64,000 nt of DNA from DASRDR01 sp963812945 [NCBI: uncultured Candidatus Rokubacteria bacterium]. Lineage in GTDB: Bacteria; Methylomirabilota; Methylomirabilia; Rokubacteriales. The stretch is taken from NCBI GenBank assembly GCA_963812945.1, contig CAWEXD010000008.1, forward strand, positions 2,790,001-2,854,000, read 5' to 3'. Shown piece by piece: positions 17,220-25,211 of this stretch. The position numbers were made by a program, and so were the translations under genes. The stretch's first letter is position 1; every line of letters begins with the position of its first letter. The notes under the pieces were generated by a model. The model was not told the origin of the DNA. It did no database searches and worked only from the letters and a program-made list of their open reading frames with translations.

Positions 17220-18663
17220 GGCGTCCCCGCACGAGATCGCGCGCCAGCTGGGCGGCCAGCCGGTTCGTCGGACAGACTCGGGCGCCGGCCTCCCGGAGCT
17301 TCCCTTCCTGGTCGGCGAGCCCCTGGGGATCCGCGTCGGTCCCGACGACGTGCGCGACGACCTCGAGTGTCCGGCGCGCGCGACGGGCGCGGGCACGCGC
17401 CTCGCCGATGGCAACCGCCAGCGCGCCCGCCGGATCCGGATGCGCACCGTCACCCAGAATGACGTCCACCAGCACCACCCCGACCCCGCGATCGCCGCCG
17501 GCGCGCGCGACTGCCGCGCTCCGCAGGCTCGGGTCGATGATCGGATGTGGCCGCCCGCGCGTGTACTCCGCGTCCCCGAAATCGATGAAGTCGCGGCCGG
17601 CGTCCCCCACGATCGCCCGCGCCTCCTCGCAGAGCGTCCCGCCGGTGAAAAGGCCGAGCACTCGGCCGGGCACGCGACGCCCCGGGCGCAACCCTCGCGG
17701 TCGTTCGAAGCGGGGCTGCTTGCGTCCGAGCGCCTTCACGCAGCCGAGCGCGGCCGCCTCGAGCGTCGCCACGCTCGAGACGCCGGGCGGCGGCGTCCCG
17801 TGCCAGCCGGGCAAGTAGGCGACGACGGGCTTGTTGGACATGACGGCTGCCGCCAGCACGCGCGCGGCGACGGGGCTGGACGGCGCTTTCGAAACGATCC
17901 CGATCACGCGTGTCTCCGCATCGCGCGCCAGCCAGGACAGCGCCTGGAGCGTCGCGAGCCCGTCCACGTCCTCGTGAAGGTCCCGCCCGCCGGTGCCGAT
18001 GCCCTGCGAGACGCCGGCGCCCAGCCGATGGACGAGGCTCGAGACCTCCTGGAGCCCGGTCCCGGACGCCGCCACCAGCCCGATGAACCCCCGTCGGACG
18101 CGATTCGCGAAGCCGAGTCCCACGCCGTTGACGAGGCTCGTCCCGCACTCCGGCCCCATCACGAGGAGCCCGCGGTCCCGGGCCCGCTGCTTCAGCGCGA
18201 TCTCGTCGGCGAGCGGGACGCCGTCGCTGAACAGGAACACGTGGAGACCGGCGGAGAGCGCCTGGTGGGCCTCGGCCGCCGCGTGGGCGCCGGGCACCGA
18301 CACCACCGCCACGTTGGCGCCGGGCAGCCGCCGCGCCGCGGCGGCGATCGAGCGCGGCGGCTCGCTCCGCTGCGGGCCCTCGTCGCTCCGGCGCGCGGCG
18401 AGGAGCTCCTCGGCCTGGCCGAGAGCGGCCTCGGCCGCCACCGCGCTCTCCGCACGGACCGCGATGACAAGGTCGGCCGACCCGGCCCGCTTGGCCTCCG
18501 CGGGGAGGAGGTCGGTCTCGTCGAGCAGCCGGCGGTTCAGGTCGGTCGCCATCACGAGGGCGGCCGCGCGGACGCCAGGGAAGGCTCGCACGCGCTCCGT
18601 GACCTGCATGAGCGCCACCGAGTCGACGAAGGTGTCGGGCCGCACGCGGCCCCGCGTCACCAT
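17209..18663 (-). CDS. fdrA: FdrA-like acyl-CoA-synthetase-fold protein (AllF-type subunit of oxamate carbamoyltransferase)
   Basis: 484 residues from ATG 18663. It resembles the succinyl-CoA synthetase alpha fold: a Rossmann-like part with GPECGTSLVNGVGLGFAN, then SGTGLQEVSSLVHRLG and GIGTGGRDL, motifs typical of FdrA proteins, then a second ligase-like domain (LGLFTGGTLCEEA). The start overlaps the DUF2877 stop by 7 bases and the stop overlaps ylbE. Work on E. coli assigns this set to oxamate carbamoyltransferase. A carbamate kinase, needed to make ATP from the product, is not in the window. Confidence 0.88.
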   Translation of the reverse strand: MVTRGRVRPDTFVDSVALMQVTERVRAFPGVRAAALVMATDLNRRLLDETDLLPAEAKRAGSADLVIAVRAESAVAAEAALGQAEELLAARRSDEGPQRSEPPRSIAAAARRLPGANVAVVSVPGAHAAAEAHQALSAGLHVFLFSDGVPLADEIALKQRARDRGLLVMGPECGTSLVNGVGLGFANRVRRGFIGLVAASGTGLQEVSSLVHRLGAGVSQGIGTGGRDLHEDVDGLATLQALSWLARDAETRVIGIVSKAPSSPVAARVLAAAVMSNKPVVAYLPGWHGTPPPGVSSVATLEAAALGCVKALGRKQPRFERPRGLRPGRRVPGRVLGLFTGGTLCEEARAIVGDAGRDFIDFGDAEYTRGRPHPIIDPSLRSAAVARAGGDRGVGVVLVDVILGDGAHPDPAGALAVAIGEARARARRARRTLEVVAHVVGTDADPQGLADQEGKLREAGARVCPTNRLAAQLARDLVRGRRGR

Positions 18664-19610
18664 GGCCGAGCCACCGTCATCCCGTCGAGGACCGCCGAGG
18701 CGCCGAGGAGGAATCCCACCATCCAGTCCGTCCCCGATGAGGATCCGACGGCGAGCGCGCCACGCGCAACGGCGTCGACATCGCGCGGCTCCGCGGCGAG
18801 GAGAGCGTCCACGAACCGGGTCATCGGCTCGAGCAGCTCGCCCCGGCAGGCATGCCCGAGCCACGCCTGCCCGAGCGGCGACGCGCCGCGCTCGGCGCCG
18901 GCGACGAGGGCCTGCGTCACCTGCCGGCGCGCCACGTCGTCGGCGCCCAGGGACTCACCGAGGAGAGTCCACGCGGCGGCGAAGCCGGCGAGGAGGTCGT
19001 CCCCCGAGGGCGTCAGCCCGGGGCCGAGTCCTGCCAGACCGCGGGCGGCCCGCGCCACGGACGGCTCGTCCCGTCGGACCGCCGCGTCCGTGAGGAGCTG
19101 CGCGGAGAACCCCGCCGTCCGGACGAGACCCGGCCGGAGCCTACTCAAGTCGGACTCGGACGCCCAGAGGACCGGCAGGAGCGACTCCCCCGCCCCGTCC
19201 GCGACGACCGTCCTGCGCACCGCCCGCAGCCGGTCGGTGAGGTCATGCGGGGCGACACGGTGGACGGAGGGGCGCGGCTCCCACGTCGACGCCGGCCCGA
19301 GGGTCACCCGCCAGTCGGCGGGGTCAGGTCTTGATTGCCAAACAACTCCGGCTCGTCGGCGCGGACGAGCTGTTTCGAAGTCAAGGCCTGACCCCAGGCC
19401 GACCACCTGGCCAACCCGGAATCCGGCGTCCCGCAGCGTGATGTCGGGCTGTACGTCGACCGCGAGGGCGTTCGGCGCGAGCGGCACCTCGGGCGTTGAC
19501 AGCATCAGGAGCGGCCCGTCCTCGACCGCCAGGTGGCACACGCGACGCTGGACCCCGAGCACCACGGCCCGACAGCCCGCGTCGAGCTGCGCGCGAACAC
19601 ACCGGCTCAC
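18657..19610 (-). CDS. ylbF: YlbF-like DUF2877 protein (AllH-type subunit) with an in-frame REPIN insertion
   Basis: 317 residues from GTG 19610; E. coli YlbF is about 270. The family hallmark GLGPGLTPSGDDLLAGF is near residue 205, and a late block reads SSSGTDWMVGFLLG. Residues about 73-97 (LDFETARPRRRAG and following) are encoded by a 76-base palindromic REPIN at 19320-19395, which fits the extra length. Frame is open on both sides, so a full-length protein would be made. It is the first gene of the three-gene set and follows the molybdopterin gene by 68 bases. Whether the extra residues are tolerated is unknown. Confidence 0.82.
   Translation of the reverse strand: MSRCVRAQLDAGCRAVVLGVQRRVCHLAVEDGPLLMLSTPEVPLAPNALAVDVQPDITLRDAGFRVGQVVGLGSGLDFETARPRRRAGVVWQSRPDPADWRVTLGPASTWEPRPSVHRVAPHDLTDRLRAVRRTVVADGAGESLLPVLWASESDLSRLRPGLVRTAGFSAQLLTDAAVRRDEPSVARAARGLAGLGPGLTPSGDDLLAGFAAAWTLLGESLGADDVARRQVTQALVAGAERGASPLGQAWLGHACRGELLEPMTRFVDALLAAEPRDVDAVARGALAVGSSSGTDWMVGFLLGASAVLDGMTVARPW
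19320..19395. repeat. REPIN-like palindrome, copy 1 (inside DUF2877 gene)
   Basis: 76 bases. Ends GGGGTCAGGTCTTGA and TCAAGGCCTGACCCC form an inverted pair with one mismatch, with inner AAACA/TGTTT pairing. It shares the GGGGTCAG end and an inner (T)TGACTT-like block with the other two copies. It is translated in frame as part of the ylbF-like gene. Confidence 0.8.
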
Positions 19611-19626
19611 CCGGACCGCCCGAAGC

Positions 19627-19690
19627 GGGGTCAGGCCTGGACTTTGACTTTGGCTCCTGAGATCTCGAGAAGTCAAAGTCAGGGCCTGAC
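19627..19690. repeat. REPIN-like palindrome, copy 2 (at the 3' end of the molybdopterin gene)
   Basis: 64 bases. GTCAGGCCTGGACTTTGACT on the left and GTCAAAGTCAGGGCCTGAC on the right pair almost fully. It supplies the last three codons (V-R-P) and the TGA stop of the upstream xanthine-dehydrogenase-family gene, and fills most of the gap to the next start at 19610. Confidence 0.8.
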
Positions 19691-22069
19691 GCCGCTTTGC
19701 TCGATCAGCTCGCGGATCCGGGTCGGGGAGAGCGGCATCTCGCGCACTCGCACGCCGAAGGGCGCGAGCGCGTCGTCGACCGCCTCGGCCACCAGCGCCG
19801 GCACCGGAATCGCGCCCGCCTCCCCGACGCCTTTGACGCCGAGCGGATTCAGGGGCGACGGCGTCTCGAGATGGACGATGGTGATGTCGGGGATCTCGGC
19901 CGACGTCGGCATGAGGAAGTCCATGAAGCTCCCGGCGAGGAGCTGGCCGTGGTCGTCGTACGCGAGCTTCTCGTAGAGGGCGCCCCCGATCCCCTGGGCG
20001 ACGCCGCCGTGGATCTGCCCCTCGACAATGGTCGGGTTCACCACGACGCCGCAGTCGTGCTGGACGACGTACTTCTCGAAGCGGACCTCGCCGGTCTCGA
20101 CGTCCACCTCGACGATCGCGGCGTGGCAGCCGCTCGCGAACGTGGCCTGCGGCGGCGCGTAGTAGCCGCGCGCCTCGAGCCCGGGCTCCTCGCCCTCGCG
20201 GAGCACCGCGCCCTGGCGAGGCTTGACGAGCCGGAGCGCCGCCTCCGTCGCCTCCTTCCCGTAGGCGTAGCGGATCGGATTGGCGACCGTGGCCAGGGCC
20301 CCGAGCGTGAGCTGTCGCCCGGGGACGCCCTTGACCCGGGCCGCGCCCTCGACCAGCTCGATGTCACCGGCCGACGCCTCGAGGAGCTCGGCCGCGAGGT
20401 GGAGCGCCTTGTCGCGGACCTTCCCCGCCGCGACGGCGACCGCGTTGCCGCTCGTCACCAGCGCGCGGCTCGCGAACGTCCCCGCGCCCCAGTTGAACCG
20501 GCCGGTGTCCCCCGTCACCACCGTCACGTCGGCCGGCGAGCATCCGAGCGCTTCCGCCGCGATCTGGGCGAACGTGGTCTGGTGGCCCTGCCCCTGCGAC
20601 GTGAGCCCGGTCGCCACGAAGACTCGCCCGCTCGGCTCGACGCGCACGTGCGCGCCCTCGTACGGGCCGATCCCGGTCCCCTCGACGTAGCAGGCCACCC
20701 CCAGGCCGAGGTACCGGCCCTCGGCGCGCGCGGCCGCCTGCCGGGCCCGGAACTCCCGCGCGCCGACCGCGTCGAGCGCCATCTCGAGGCCCGCCGGGTA
20801 GTTCCCGCTGTCGTACCGCGTGGGCCCGCCGTCCTGGAACGTGAGCCCCACGTCCCACGGAAACTCGTGCGGCTGGATGAGGTTCCGGCGGCGCACCTCG
20901 GCGGGCTCGAGGCCGAGCTCCCGCGCGATGAGCCCGATGACCCGCTCCATGACGAAGGCGCCGTGCGGGCGGCCGGCGCCCCGGTACGGCGTCGTCATCA
21001 CCTTGTTCGTGTAGAGCACGTCGAACTCGACCTGGTAGTGACGGATGCGGTACTGGCCGGGGAGCTGGGTGGAGGTGATGATCGGGATCACTATGCCGTA
21101 CGGCGTGTAGGCCCCGGCGTCGTGGCGGAACCGGTCCCGGAGACCCAGGATCCGGCCGGCCGCGTCGCACGCGACCTCGACCTCGTGGAGCTGCCCGCGC
21201 TCGTGGCTGGCGCTCACGAAGTGCTCGAGCCGATCCTCCGTCCACTTGACCGGCCGGCCGAGGCGCATCGCCGCGTACGGGACCAGGATCTCCTCCGGGT
21301 AGAAGAGCATGATCTTCGTGCCGAACCCGCCCCCGGTGTCCGGGGCGACGACCTCGACCTTGAACTCCGGGAGCCCGAAGATCCGCGCGAGGCCGTTCTT
21401 GATGGGGAGCGGCGCCTGCGTCGAGCTCCACACCCGGAGCTGGCCCGTCCGGGCGTCGTGCTCCGCCACCACGCCGCGGGCCTCGATCGGGCTGCCGCAG
21501 CTCCGCTCGATGTAGAGCTGCTCGCTGAGCACGTGGGCGGCTCCCTTGAACGCGGTGTCCGGGTCGCCCACCCGCTGGACCAGGCGCGCCGCGCGGTTCC
21601 CCGGGACGTCCGCATGGACGAGCGGTCCCCCGGGCTGCGTCGCCCTCTGGAGATCGGCGACCACCGGGAGCGCCTCGTACGCGACGTCGATGAGCCCGAC
21701 GGCGTCCTCGGCAATGTACCGGTCCTCGGCCACCACGAACGCGACCAGCTCCCCCGCGTAGCGCACCTCGTCGACGGCGAGCGGCCGCTGGGTCCGGGGA
21801 TGCGTGAGGCCCGGATGCGGGATGAGGAGGGGCGAGGGCTGGTTGAGCTCGCCGAGGTCGGCGGCGGTCAGGACCAGGTGCACGCCGGGCAGGGCGCGGG
21901 CGCGCGCCGCGTCGATCGCCGTGACGCGGGCGTGCGCGTGGGGCGAGCGGAGGCAGGCGGCGTGGAGGACCCCGCGCGGCTCGATGTCGTCGACGAACGA
22001 CCCCAGCCCCCGCAGGAGCCGTGGATCCTCGTTTCGCGGGATGCGCGCACCGATCAAGCGCGTCGTCAT
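19679..22069 (-). CDS. Xanthine dehydrogenase family molybdopterin-binding subunit (CoxL form II-like)
   Basis: 796 residues, the family length. N-terminal RIPRNEDPRLLRGLGSFVDDI and the molybdopterin domains (DTGGGFGTK, TGLTSQGQGHQTTFAQIA, GNAVAVAA) are clear. The active-site loop reads PYRGAGR, the form II pattern, not the AYxCSFR loop of true CO dehydrogenase. The catalytic Glu is in KGVGEAG near residue 740. The FAD and 2Fe-2S subunits are not adjacent. The stop codon lies inside REPIN copy 2, so the natural C-terminus may have been altered. Position before the carbamoyltransferase trio hints at purine or hydantoin-type substrates, but this is only context. Confidence 0.92.
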   Translation of the reverse strand: MTTRLIGARIPRNEDPRLLRGLGSFVDDIEPRGVLHAACLRSPHAHARVTAIDAARARALPGVHLVLTAADLGELNQPSPLLIPHPGLTHPRTQRPLAVDEVRYAGELVAFVVAEDRYIAEDAVGLIDVAYEALPVVADLQRATQPGGPLVHADVPGNRAARLVQRVGDPDTAFKGAAHVLSEQLYIERSCGSPIEARGVVAEHDARTGQLRVWSSTQAPLPIKNGLARIFGLPEFKVEVVAPDTGGGFGTKIMLFYPEEILVPYAAMRLGRPVKWTEDRLEHFVSASHERGQLHEVEVACDAAGRILGLRDRFRHDAGAYTPYGIVIPIITSTQLPGQYRIRHYQVEFDVLYTNKVMTTPYRGAGRPHGAFVMERVIGLIARELGLEPAEVRRRNLIQPHEFPWDVGLTFQDGGPTRYDSGNYPAGLEMALDAVGAREFRARQAAARAEGRYLGLGVACYVEGTGIGPYEGAHVRVEPSGRVFVATGLTSQGQGHQTTFAQIAAEALGCSPADVTVVTGDTGRFNWGAGTFASRALVTSGNAVAVAAGKVRDKALHLAAELLEASAGDIELVEGAARVKGVPGRQLTLGALATVANPIRYAYGKEATEAALRLVKPRQGAVLREGEEPGLEARGYYAPPQATFASGCHAAIVEVDVETGEVRFEKYVVQHDCGVVVNPTIVEGQIHGGVAQGIGGALYEKLAYDDHGQLLAGSFMDFLMPTSAEIPDITIVHLETPSPLNPLGVKGVGEAGAIPVPALVAEAVDDALAPFGVRVREMPLSPTRIRELIEQSGVRP

Positions 22070-22161
22070 GGGTGGAGCCGGTACGGCGTTGCCCCGGGCC
22101 TCGTCCGCGCGATCTTAGCACGGGGCCGCAGCATGCCTTTCGGGGTCGCCGCGGCGGCGGT

Positions 22162-22557
22162 CTACGTCGAGGAATCGAGCACGGGGACGCGGTATGCGCG
22201 GAACGCCGGGTCGACCGTCATGATGGTGAGGCCCTCGATCTGGGCCTGCGCGATCATGATGCGGTCGAAGGGATCCCGGTGGTGCAGCGGTAGCTCGGCG
22301 ACGCGGGCCGCGTGGGCGATCGCGACGGGCACCTCGGCGGCGGGCAGGTCACGAACGGCGGCGCGCAGGAAGGCCGGCGCATCGACCGGCAGCCGCAGTC
22401 GCCCCAGCGAAGCCTTGATGGCGATCTCCCACGCGCTGGCCGCGGAGATCAGGAACGTGTCGCGGGCCGAGCGGAGACGGGCGCGGAAAGATGCGGGCAG
22501 CGACGCCGCGTCGGTCAGCGCCCACAGCCAGATGTGGGTGTCAAGCAGGACGCGCAT
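22162..22557 (-). CDS. PIN-domain ribonuclease toxin (VapC-like)
   Basis: 131 residues. The four acidic positions of the PIN active site are visible in MRVLLDTHIW, SAWEIAIK, DPFDRIMIAQA and TVDPAF. Such toxins cut RNA with Mg or Mn ions and are held by the cognate antitoxin. The ATG at 22557 overlaps the antitoxin stop by 17 bases. The length and DTHIWLW opening match the branch paired with Phd/YefM antitoxins. Confidence 0.9.
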   Translation of the reverse strand: MRVLLDTHIWLWALTDAASLPASFRARLRSARDTFLISAASAWEIAIKASLGRLRLPVDAPAFLRAAVRDLPAAEVPVAIAHAARVAELPLHHRDPFDRIMIAQAQIEGLTIMTVDPAFRAYRVPVLDSST

Positions 22558-22801
22558 CGCCTCCCTCGAAATCCTCGAGCACACTGTCAGGCAGCGGCGC
22601 ATCGAAGTCGGGGGCGATCCAGATCTGCCCCTTGTACAGGTCGAGCACGTCCGCCATGGCGCGGGGCCTTTCGAAGGGAACAAGGCGGGCGAGGGGCTTC
22701 CCGGCCTTGGCGATGACGATCTCCTCGCCTTTGGCGACGCGGGCCAGGAGCCGGGAGAGGCTGGTCTTGGCCTCGTGTACGTTGACCGTGGTGGGCTTCA
22801 T
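22541..22801 (-). CDS. Phd/YefM-family antitoxin
   Basis: 86 residues. The N-terminal DNA-binding half (TTVNVHEAKTSLSRLLARV, then GEEIVIAKAGKPLARLVP) is typical of prevent-host-death antitoxins, and the C-terminal half should cover the PIN toxin. ATG 22801 is chosen over an in-frame GTG at 22810. With the predicted promoter the mRNA would begin one base before this ATG. Confidence 0.88.
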   Translation of the reverse strand: MKPTTVNVHEAKTSLSRLLARVAKGEEIVIAKAGKPLARLVPFERPRAMADVLDLYKGQIWIAPDFDAPLPDSVLEDFEGGDARPA

Positions 22802-22808
22802 CGGCTTC

Positions 22809-22837
22809 ACGATAGACTAACCACTGGACTAAGTAAA
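22809..22837 (-). promoter_or_regulatory. Antitoxin promoter with direct-repeat operator
   Basis: On the minus strand, TTTACT, 17 bases, TATCGT, then 7 bases to ATG 22801. Two TTAGTC repeats (plus-strand GACTAA at 22815-22820 and 22827-22832) lie 12 bases apart in the spacer, well placed for Phd autoregulation. The stretch is AT-rich against a GC-rich background. Confidence 0.5.
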
Positions 22838-22906
22838 GTCGCGCCGGTTCACCCCGGAGCGGCGCGCGTCGTGTATGATCCACCGGGTCCCGCGGCCCGC
22901 TCGAAC

Positions 22907-23527
22907 ATGGACGTGCACGTAGTTCGCCATCCGCTCGTGGAGGATGTCCTGGCCTCGCTGCGGGACCGCCACACGCCCTCCGACCGGTTCCGGCAGCTCG
23001 CCCACCGGGTGAGCCTCCTCCTCGTCGCGGAGGCCACGCGCGACCTGTCGGTCGTCGACACCACCGTCGAGACGCCGCTCGAGACGGCGCCCGTGAAGCG
23101 GCTCCAGGCGCGCGTCGTGGCGGTGCCGGTGCTGCGCGCAGGGCTCGGCATGCTCGACGCGCTGCTCGAGCTCGTGCCCCAGGCCCAGGTCGGCTACTTC
23201 GGTCTCGAGCGCGACGAGACGACGGCCGTCGCGCGCCGGTACTACGAGAAGGTGCCGAAGGATCTCGCCGGCGCCCAGGTCTTCCTGCTCGACCCGATGC
23301 TGGCCACGGGGGGCTCGGCGGCGATGGCCATCGAGGGGCTCGCCGATCTGGGCGCGCGCCGGGTCCGGCTGCTCTCGATCGTCGCCGCGCCGGAGGGCAT
23401 CGCGCACCTCAAGGCCGCCGTCCCCGACGCCACCGTCTACACGGCGGCCATCGACCGCGAGCTCAACGCGCGGAAGTTCATCCTCCCGGGGCTCGGCGAC
23501 TTCGGCGACCGGCTCTTCGGGACGTAG
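22907..23527 (+). CDS. upp: Uracil phosphoribosyltransferase
   Basis: 206 residues (E. coli Upp 208). It makes UMP from uracil and PRPP in the cytoplasm. The N-terminal VVRHPLVEDVLASLRD, the substrate loop VPVLRAGLGMLD, the PRPP-binding LLDPMLATGGSA near residue 130 and the C-terminal GDFGDRLFGT are all present. A possible -10 (TATGAT at 22874) lies upstream. It completes a cytosine-to-UMP route with the codA-like gene of this window. Confidence 0.96.
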   Translation: MDVHVVRHPLVEDVLASLRDRHTPSDRFRQLAHRVSLLLVAEATRDLSVVDTTVETPLETAPVKRLQARVVAVPVLRAGLGMLDALLELVPQAQVGYFGLERDETTAVARRYYEKVPKDLAGAQVFLLDPMLATGGSAAMAIEGLADLGARRVRLLSIVAAPEGIAHLKAAVPDATVYTAAIDRELNARKFILPGLGDFGDRLFGT

Positions 23528-23586
23528 CGGGGTCGACGGGGGCCGCCCCGCCTCCGCCCGCCCCGAGCTGTGGCATACTCCTGGCC

Positions 23587-23997
23587 ATGAAAACCGCCTG
23601 GAACCACGTCCAGATCAACATCGAGCCGGCGAATCGGGACTTCTACAAGGAGCTCTTCACGCTCCTCGGCTGGGCCCAGTGGCACGAGGACGCGAACATG
23701 CTCGGCATGGGTGTCGAGGGCAAGGGCTCGTTCTGGTTCGCCTCCGCGCCCGGCAAGCACAAGACCGACTACGATCAGCTGGGCGTGAATCACCTCGGCA
23801 TCCGCGCCGAGGAGCAGAAGGACGTCGACGCGGTCGCGGCCTTCCTGAAGCGGAAGAACGTCCCCGCGCTCTTCGGCACGCCGCGCCATCGCCCGGAGTT
23901 TGCCGAGGGCGAGGGGCAGACCTACTACCAGGTGATGTTCAGCTCGCCGGACAACGTCCTGCTCGAGGTGGTGTACATCGGGGCGAAGTCGGGGTAA
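23587..23997 (+). CDS. VOC-family protein
   Basis: 136 residues, one vicinal-oxygen-chelate domain: WNHVQINIEPANRDFYKELF at the start (His ligand), VNHLGIRAEE in the middle and FSSPDNVLLEVVYIG at the end (Glu ligand). The function is unassigned. TGG-CATACT, an extended -10-like box, ends 7 bases before the ATG, so the transcript may be leaderless. Confidence 0.85.
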   Translation: MKTAWNHVQINIEPANRDFYKELFTLLGWAQWHEDANMLGMGVEGKGSFWFASAPGKHKTDYDQLGVNHLGIRAEEQKDVDAVAAFLKRKNVPALFGTPRHRPEFAEGEGQTYYQVMFSSPDNVLLEVVYIGAKSG

Positions 23998-24006
23998 CGC
24001 CGGCGG

Positions 24007-24906
24007 TCATCCGGCCCGGCCCGGGCGGCTCCGGCGCGCGGCGGCTCGGGACCGGGGCGGATCGGCCCCCTGCCCGCCGAGAGCGTCGGCCACCTCGGTG
24101 ATCGGCGGCGCGGCCGCCGCGTCCTTGTACCGGCCGAGCCGCTCGTAGACCCGGGCGCACGCCTCGTGGAACCCGGCCGGCAGCCCGGCGGCCGCGAATG
24201 TCCGGGCGATCTCCTCCATCTCCCCGACGAAGCGCCAGGCCTTCGGCGCGTTCGCGCCGACGGCCGCCTCCGAGCGGGCCTCGAGGCCGGGCTGCGAGCG
24301 CTCCCACTCGGCGCGGAGGGCCGGATCGACGCCCTCGCGGATCGCCAGCGCCCGGACGGCGAGGAGAAGGGCGCTCGAGCCCTTCGTCCACGCGGCGTAG
24401 GCCATCTTGAGGGCCGAGGCGGCGCCGATGTCGCCGGGCATCACGATGGCCTCCACCGCGCTGCCCTTGAACAGGTCGGCGACCTCCCCTGCCCGCGGGC
24501 CGGACAGGTAGAGGCGGGTCATCCCGGCCTGGCGGGGCGGCGGCCCGATGATCCCCCCATCGACGAAGTCGGCGCCGGTCGCGCCGACGATCTCCCCGAC
24601 GGCGCGGGCGGTGGCGGGCGCGACCGCGTTCGCGTCCAAGTAAAGCCCCCCGAACCGGGCAGCCGCCACCAGCCGGGCCACGTCCGTCGCTGCTCCCGGC
24701 GGGCACACCGAGAGGATGACGTCACTGGCCTGGACGACGCTGGCCGGAGATCCGAGGTCCTCCAGGCCCGCGGCAGCCGCCCGCCGGGACGTGACCTGGC
24801 TGCGACCCGCCGAGGCCCAGACGATCCGCACGCCCGTCGCGCTCAGGCACGCACCCACCACGGCCCCCATCTCACCGGGATGCAAGAGCCCCACCGTCGT
24901 CGCCAT
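24007..24906 (-). CDS. NAD(P)-binding dehydrogenase with DUF1932 C-terminal domain
   Basis: 299 residues from ATG 24906. An N-terminal Rossmann domain (VGLLHPGEMGAVVGACL, with SVCPPGAA) resembles 6-phosphogluconate and hydroxyisobutyrate dehydrogenases. The C-terminal half (ALKMAYAAWTKGSSALLLAV) matches DUF1932. The substrate is unknown. AGGGGG precedes the start. It diverges from the dienelactone hydrolase gene. Confidence 0.85.
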   Translation of the reverse strand: MATTVGLLHPGEMGAVVGACLSATGVRIVWASAGRSQVTSRRAAAAGLEDLGSPASVVQASDVILSVCPPGAATDVARLVAAARFGGLYLDANAVAPATARAVGEIVGATGADFVDGGIIGPPPRQAGMTRLYLSGPRAGEVADLFKGSAVEAIVMPGDIGAASALKMAYAAWTKGSSALLLAVRALAIREGVDPALRAEWERSQPGLEARSEAAVGANAPKAWRFVGEMEEIARTFAAAGLPAGFHEACARVYERLGRYKDAAAAPPITEVADALGGQGADPPRSRAAARRSRPGRAG

Positions 24907-25060
24907 CGTGTCGCCCCCTGACTCAGGACTTGTCTCGGACCGATCGGTTCGCCCATTGCCTACTCTAGCGCGAGCCCGGCCGGGCGTGTGGCGGGGGGTG
25001 CGGACGATCGGCAGGGCCGCCTGGTGCCGCCTTCGGAGAGCAGTCCCGGCGGCCCCAGGC

Positions 25061-25126
25061 CTCTCAATTCTGAGAGCTCGGTGAATGACCGGGAACCCCG
25101 GAGACACATCGGGGCGTTTCATGAAA
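25061..25126. promoter_or_regulatory. Two short palindromes in the divergent gap before the hydrolase gene
   Basis: Within the 305-base gap 24907-25211: CTCTCA-ATTC-TGAGAG at 25061-25076 and the perfect palindrome TTTCATGAAA at 25117-25126, followed by an AT-richer patch (TGTATAGGGGTATG). These may be operator sites for the hydrolase/hydroxylase genes. No riboswitch was recognised. Confidence 0.3.
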
Positions 25127-25211
25127 TGTATAGGGGTATGCACGGTGCGCGGCTGGTTGCACCGGATCGCGCCGGGTCAGCGGGCCACCCACCTCAACTC
25201 AGGAGGAGCGC

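Noticed and set aside
19679-22069. CO dehydrogenase large subunit
   Set aside because: The active-site loop is PYRGAGR, not AYxCSFR, and the small and medium subunits are absent, so it is not called a CO dehydrogenase.
19697-22900. Plus-strand open frame running into upp
   Set aside because: Only the last 206 residues (from ATG 22907) are a real protein; the rest mirrors the molybdopterin and toxin-antitoxin genes on the other strand.
23527-23560. GC-rich hairpin after upp as terminator
   Set aside because: Only 6-base arms around a long loop and no T-run; too weak to call.
25061-25110. TPP riboswitch, because of a CTGAGA string
   Set aside because: The string is half of a simple palindrome and none of the other conserved riboswitch blocks is present.
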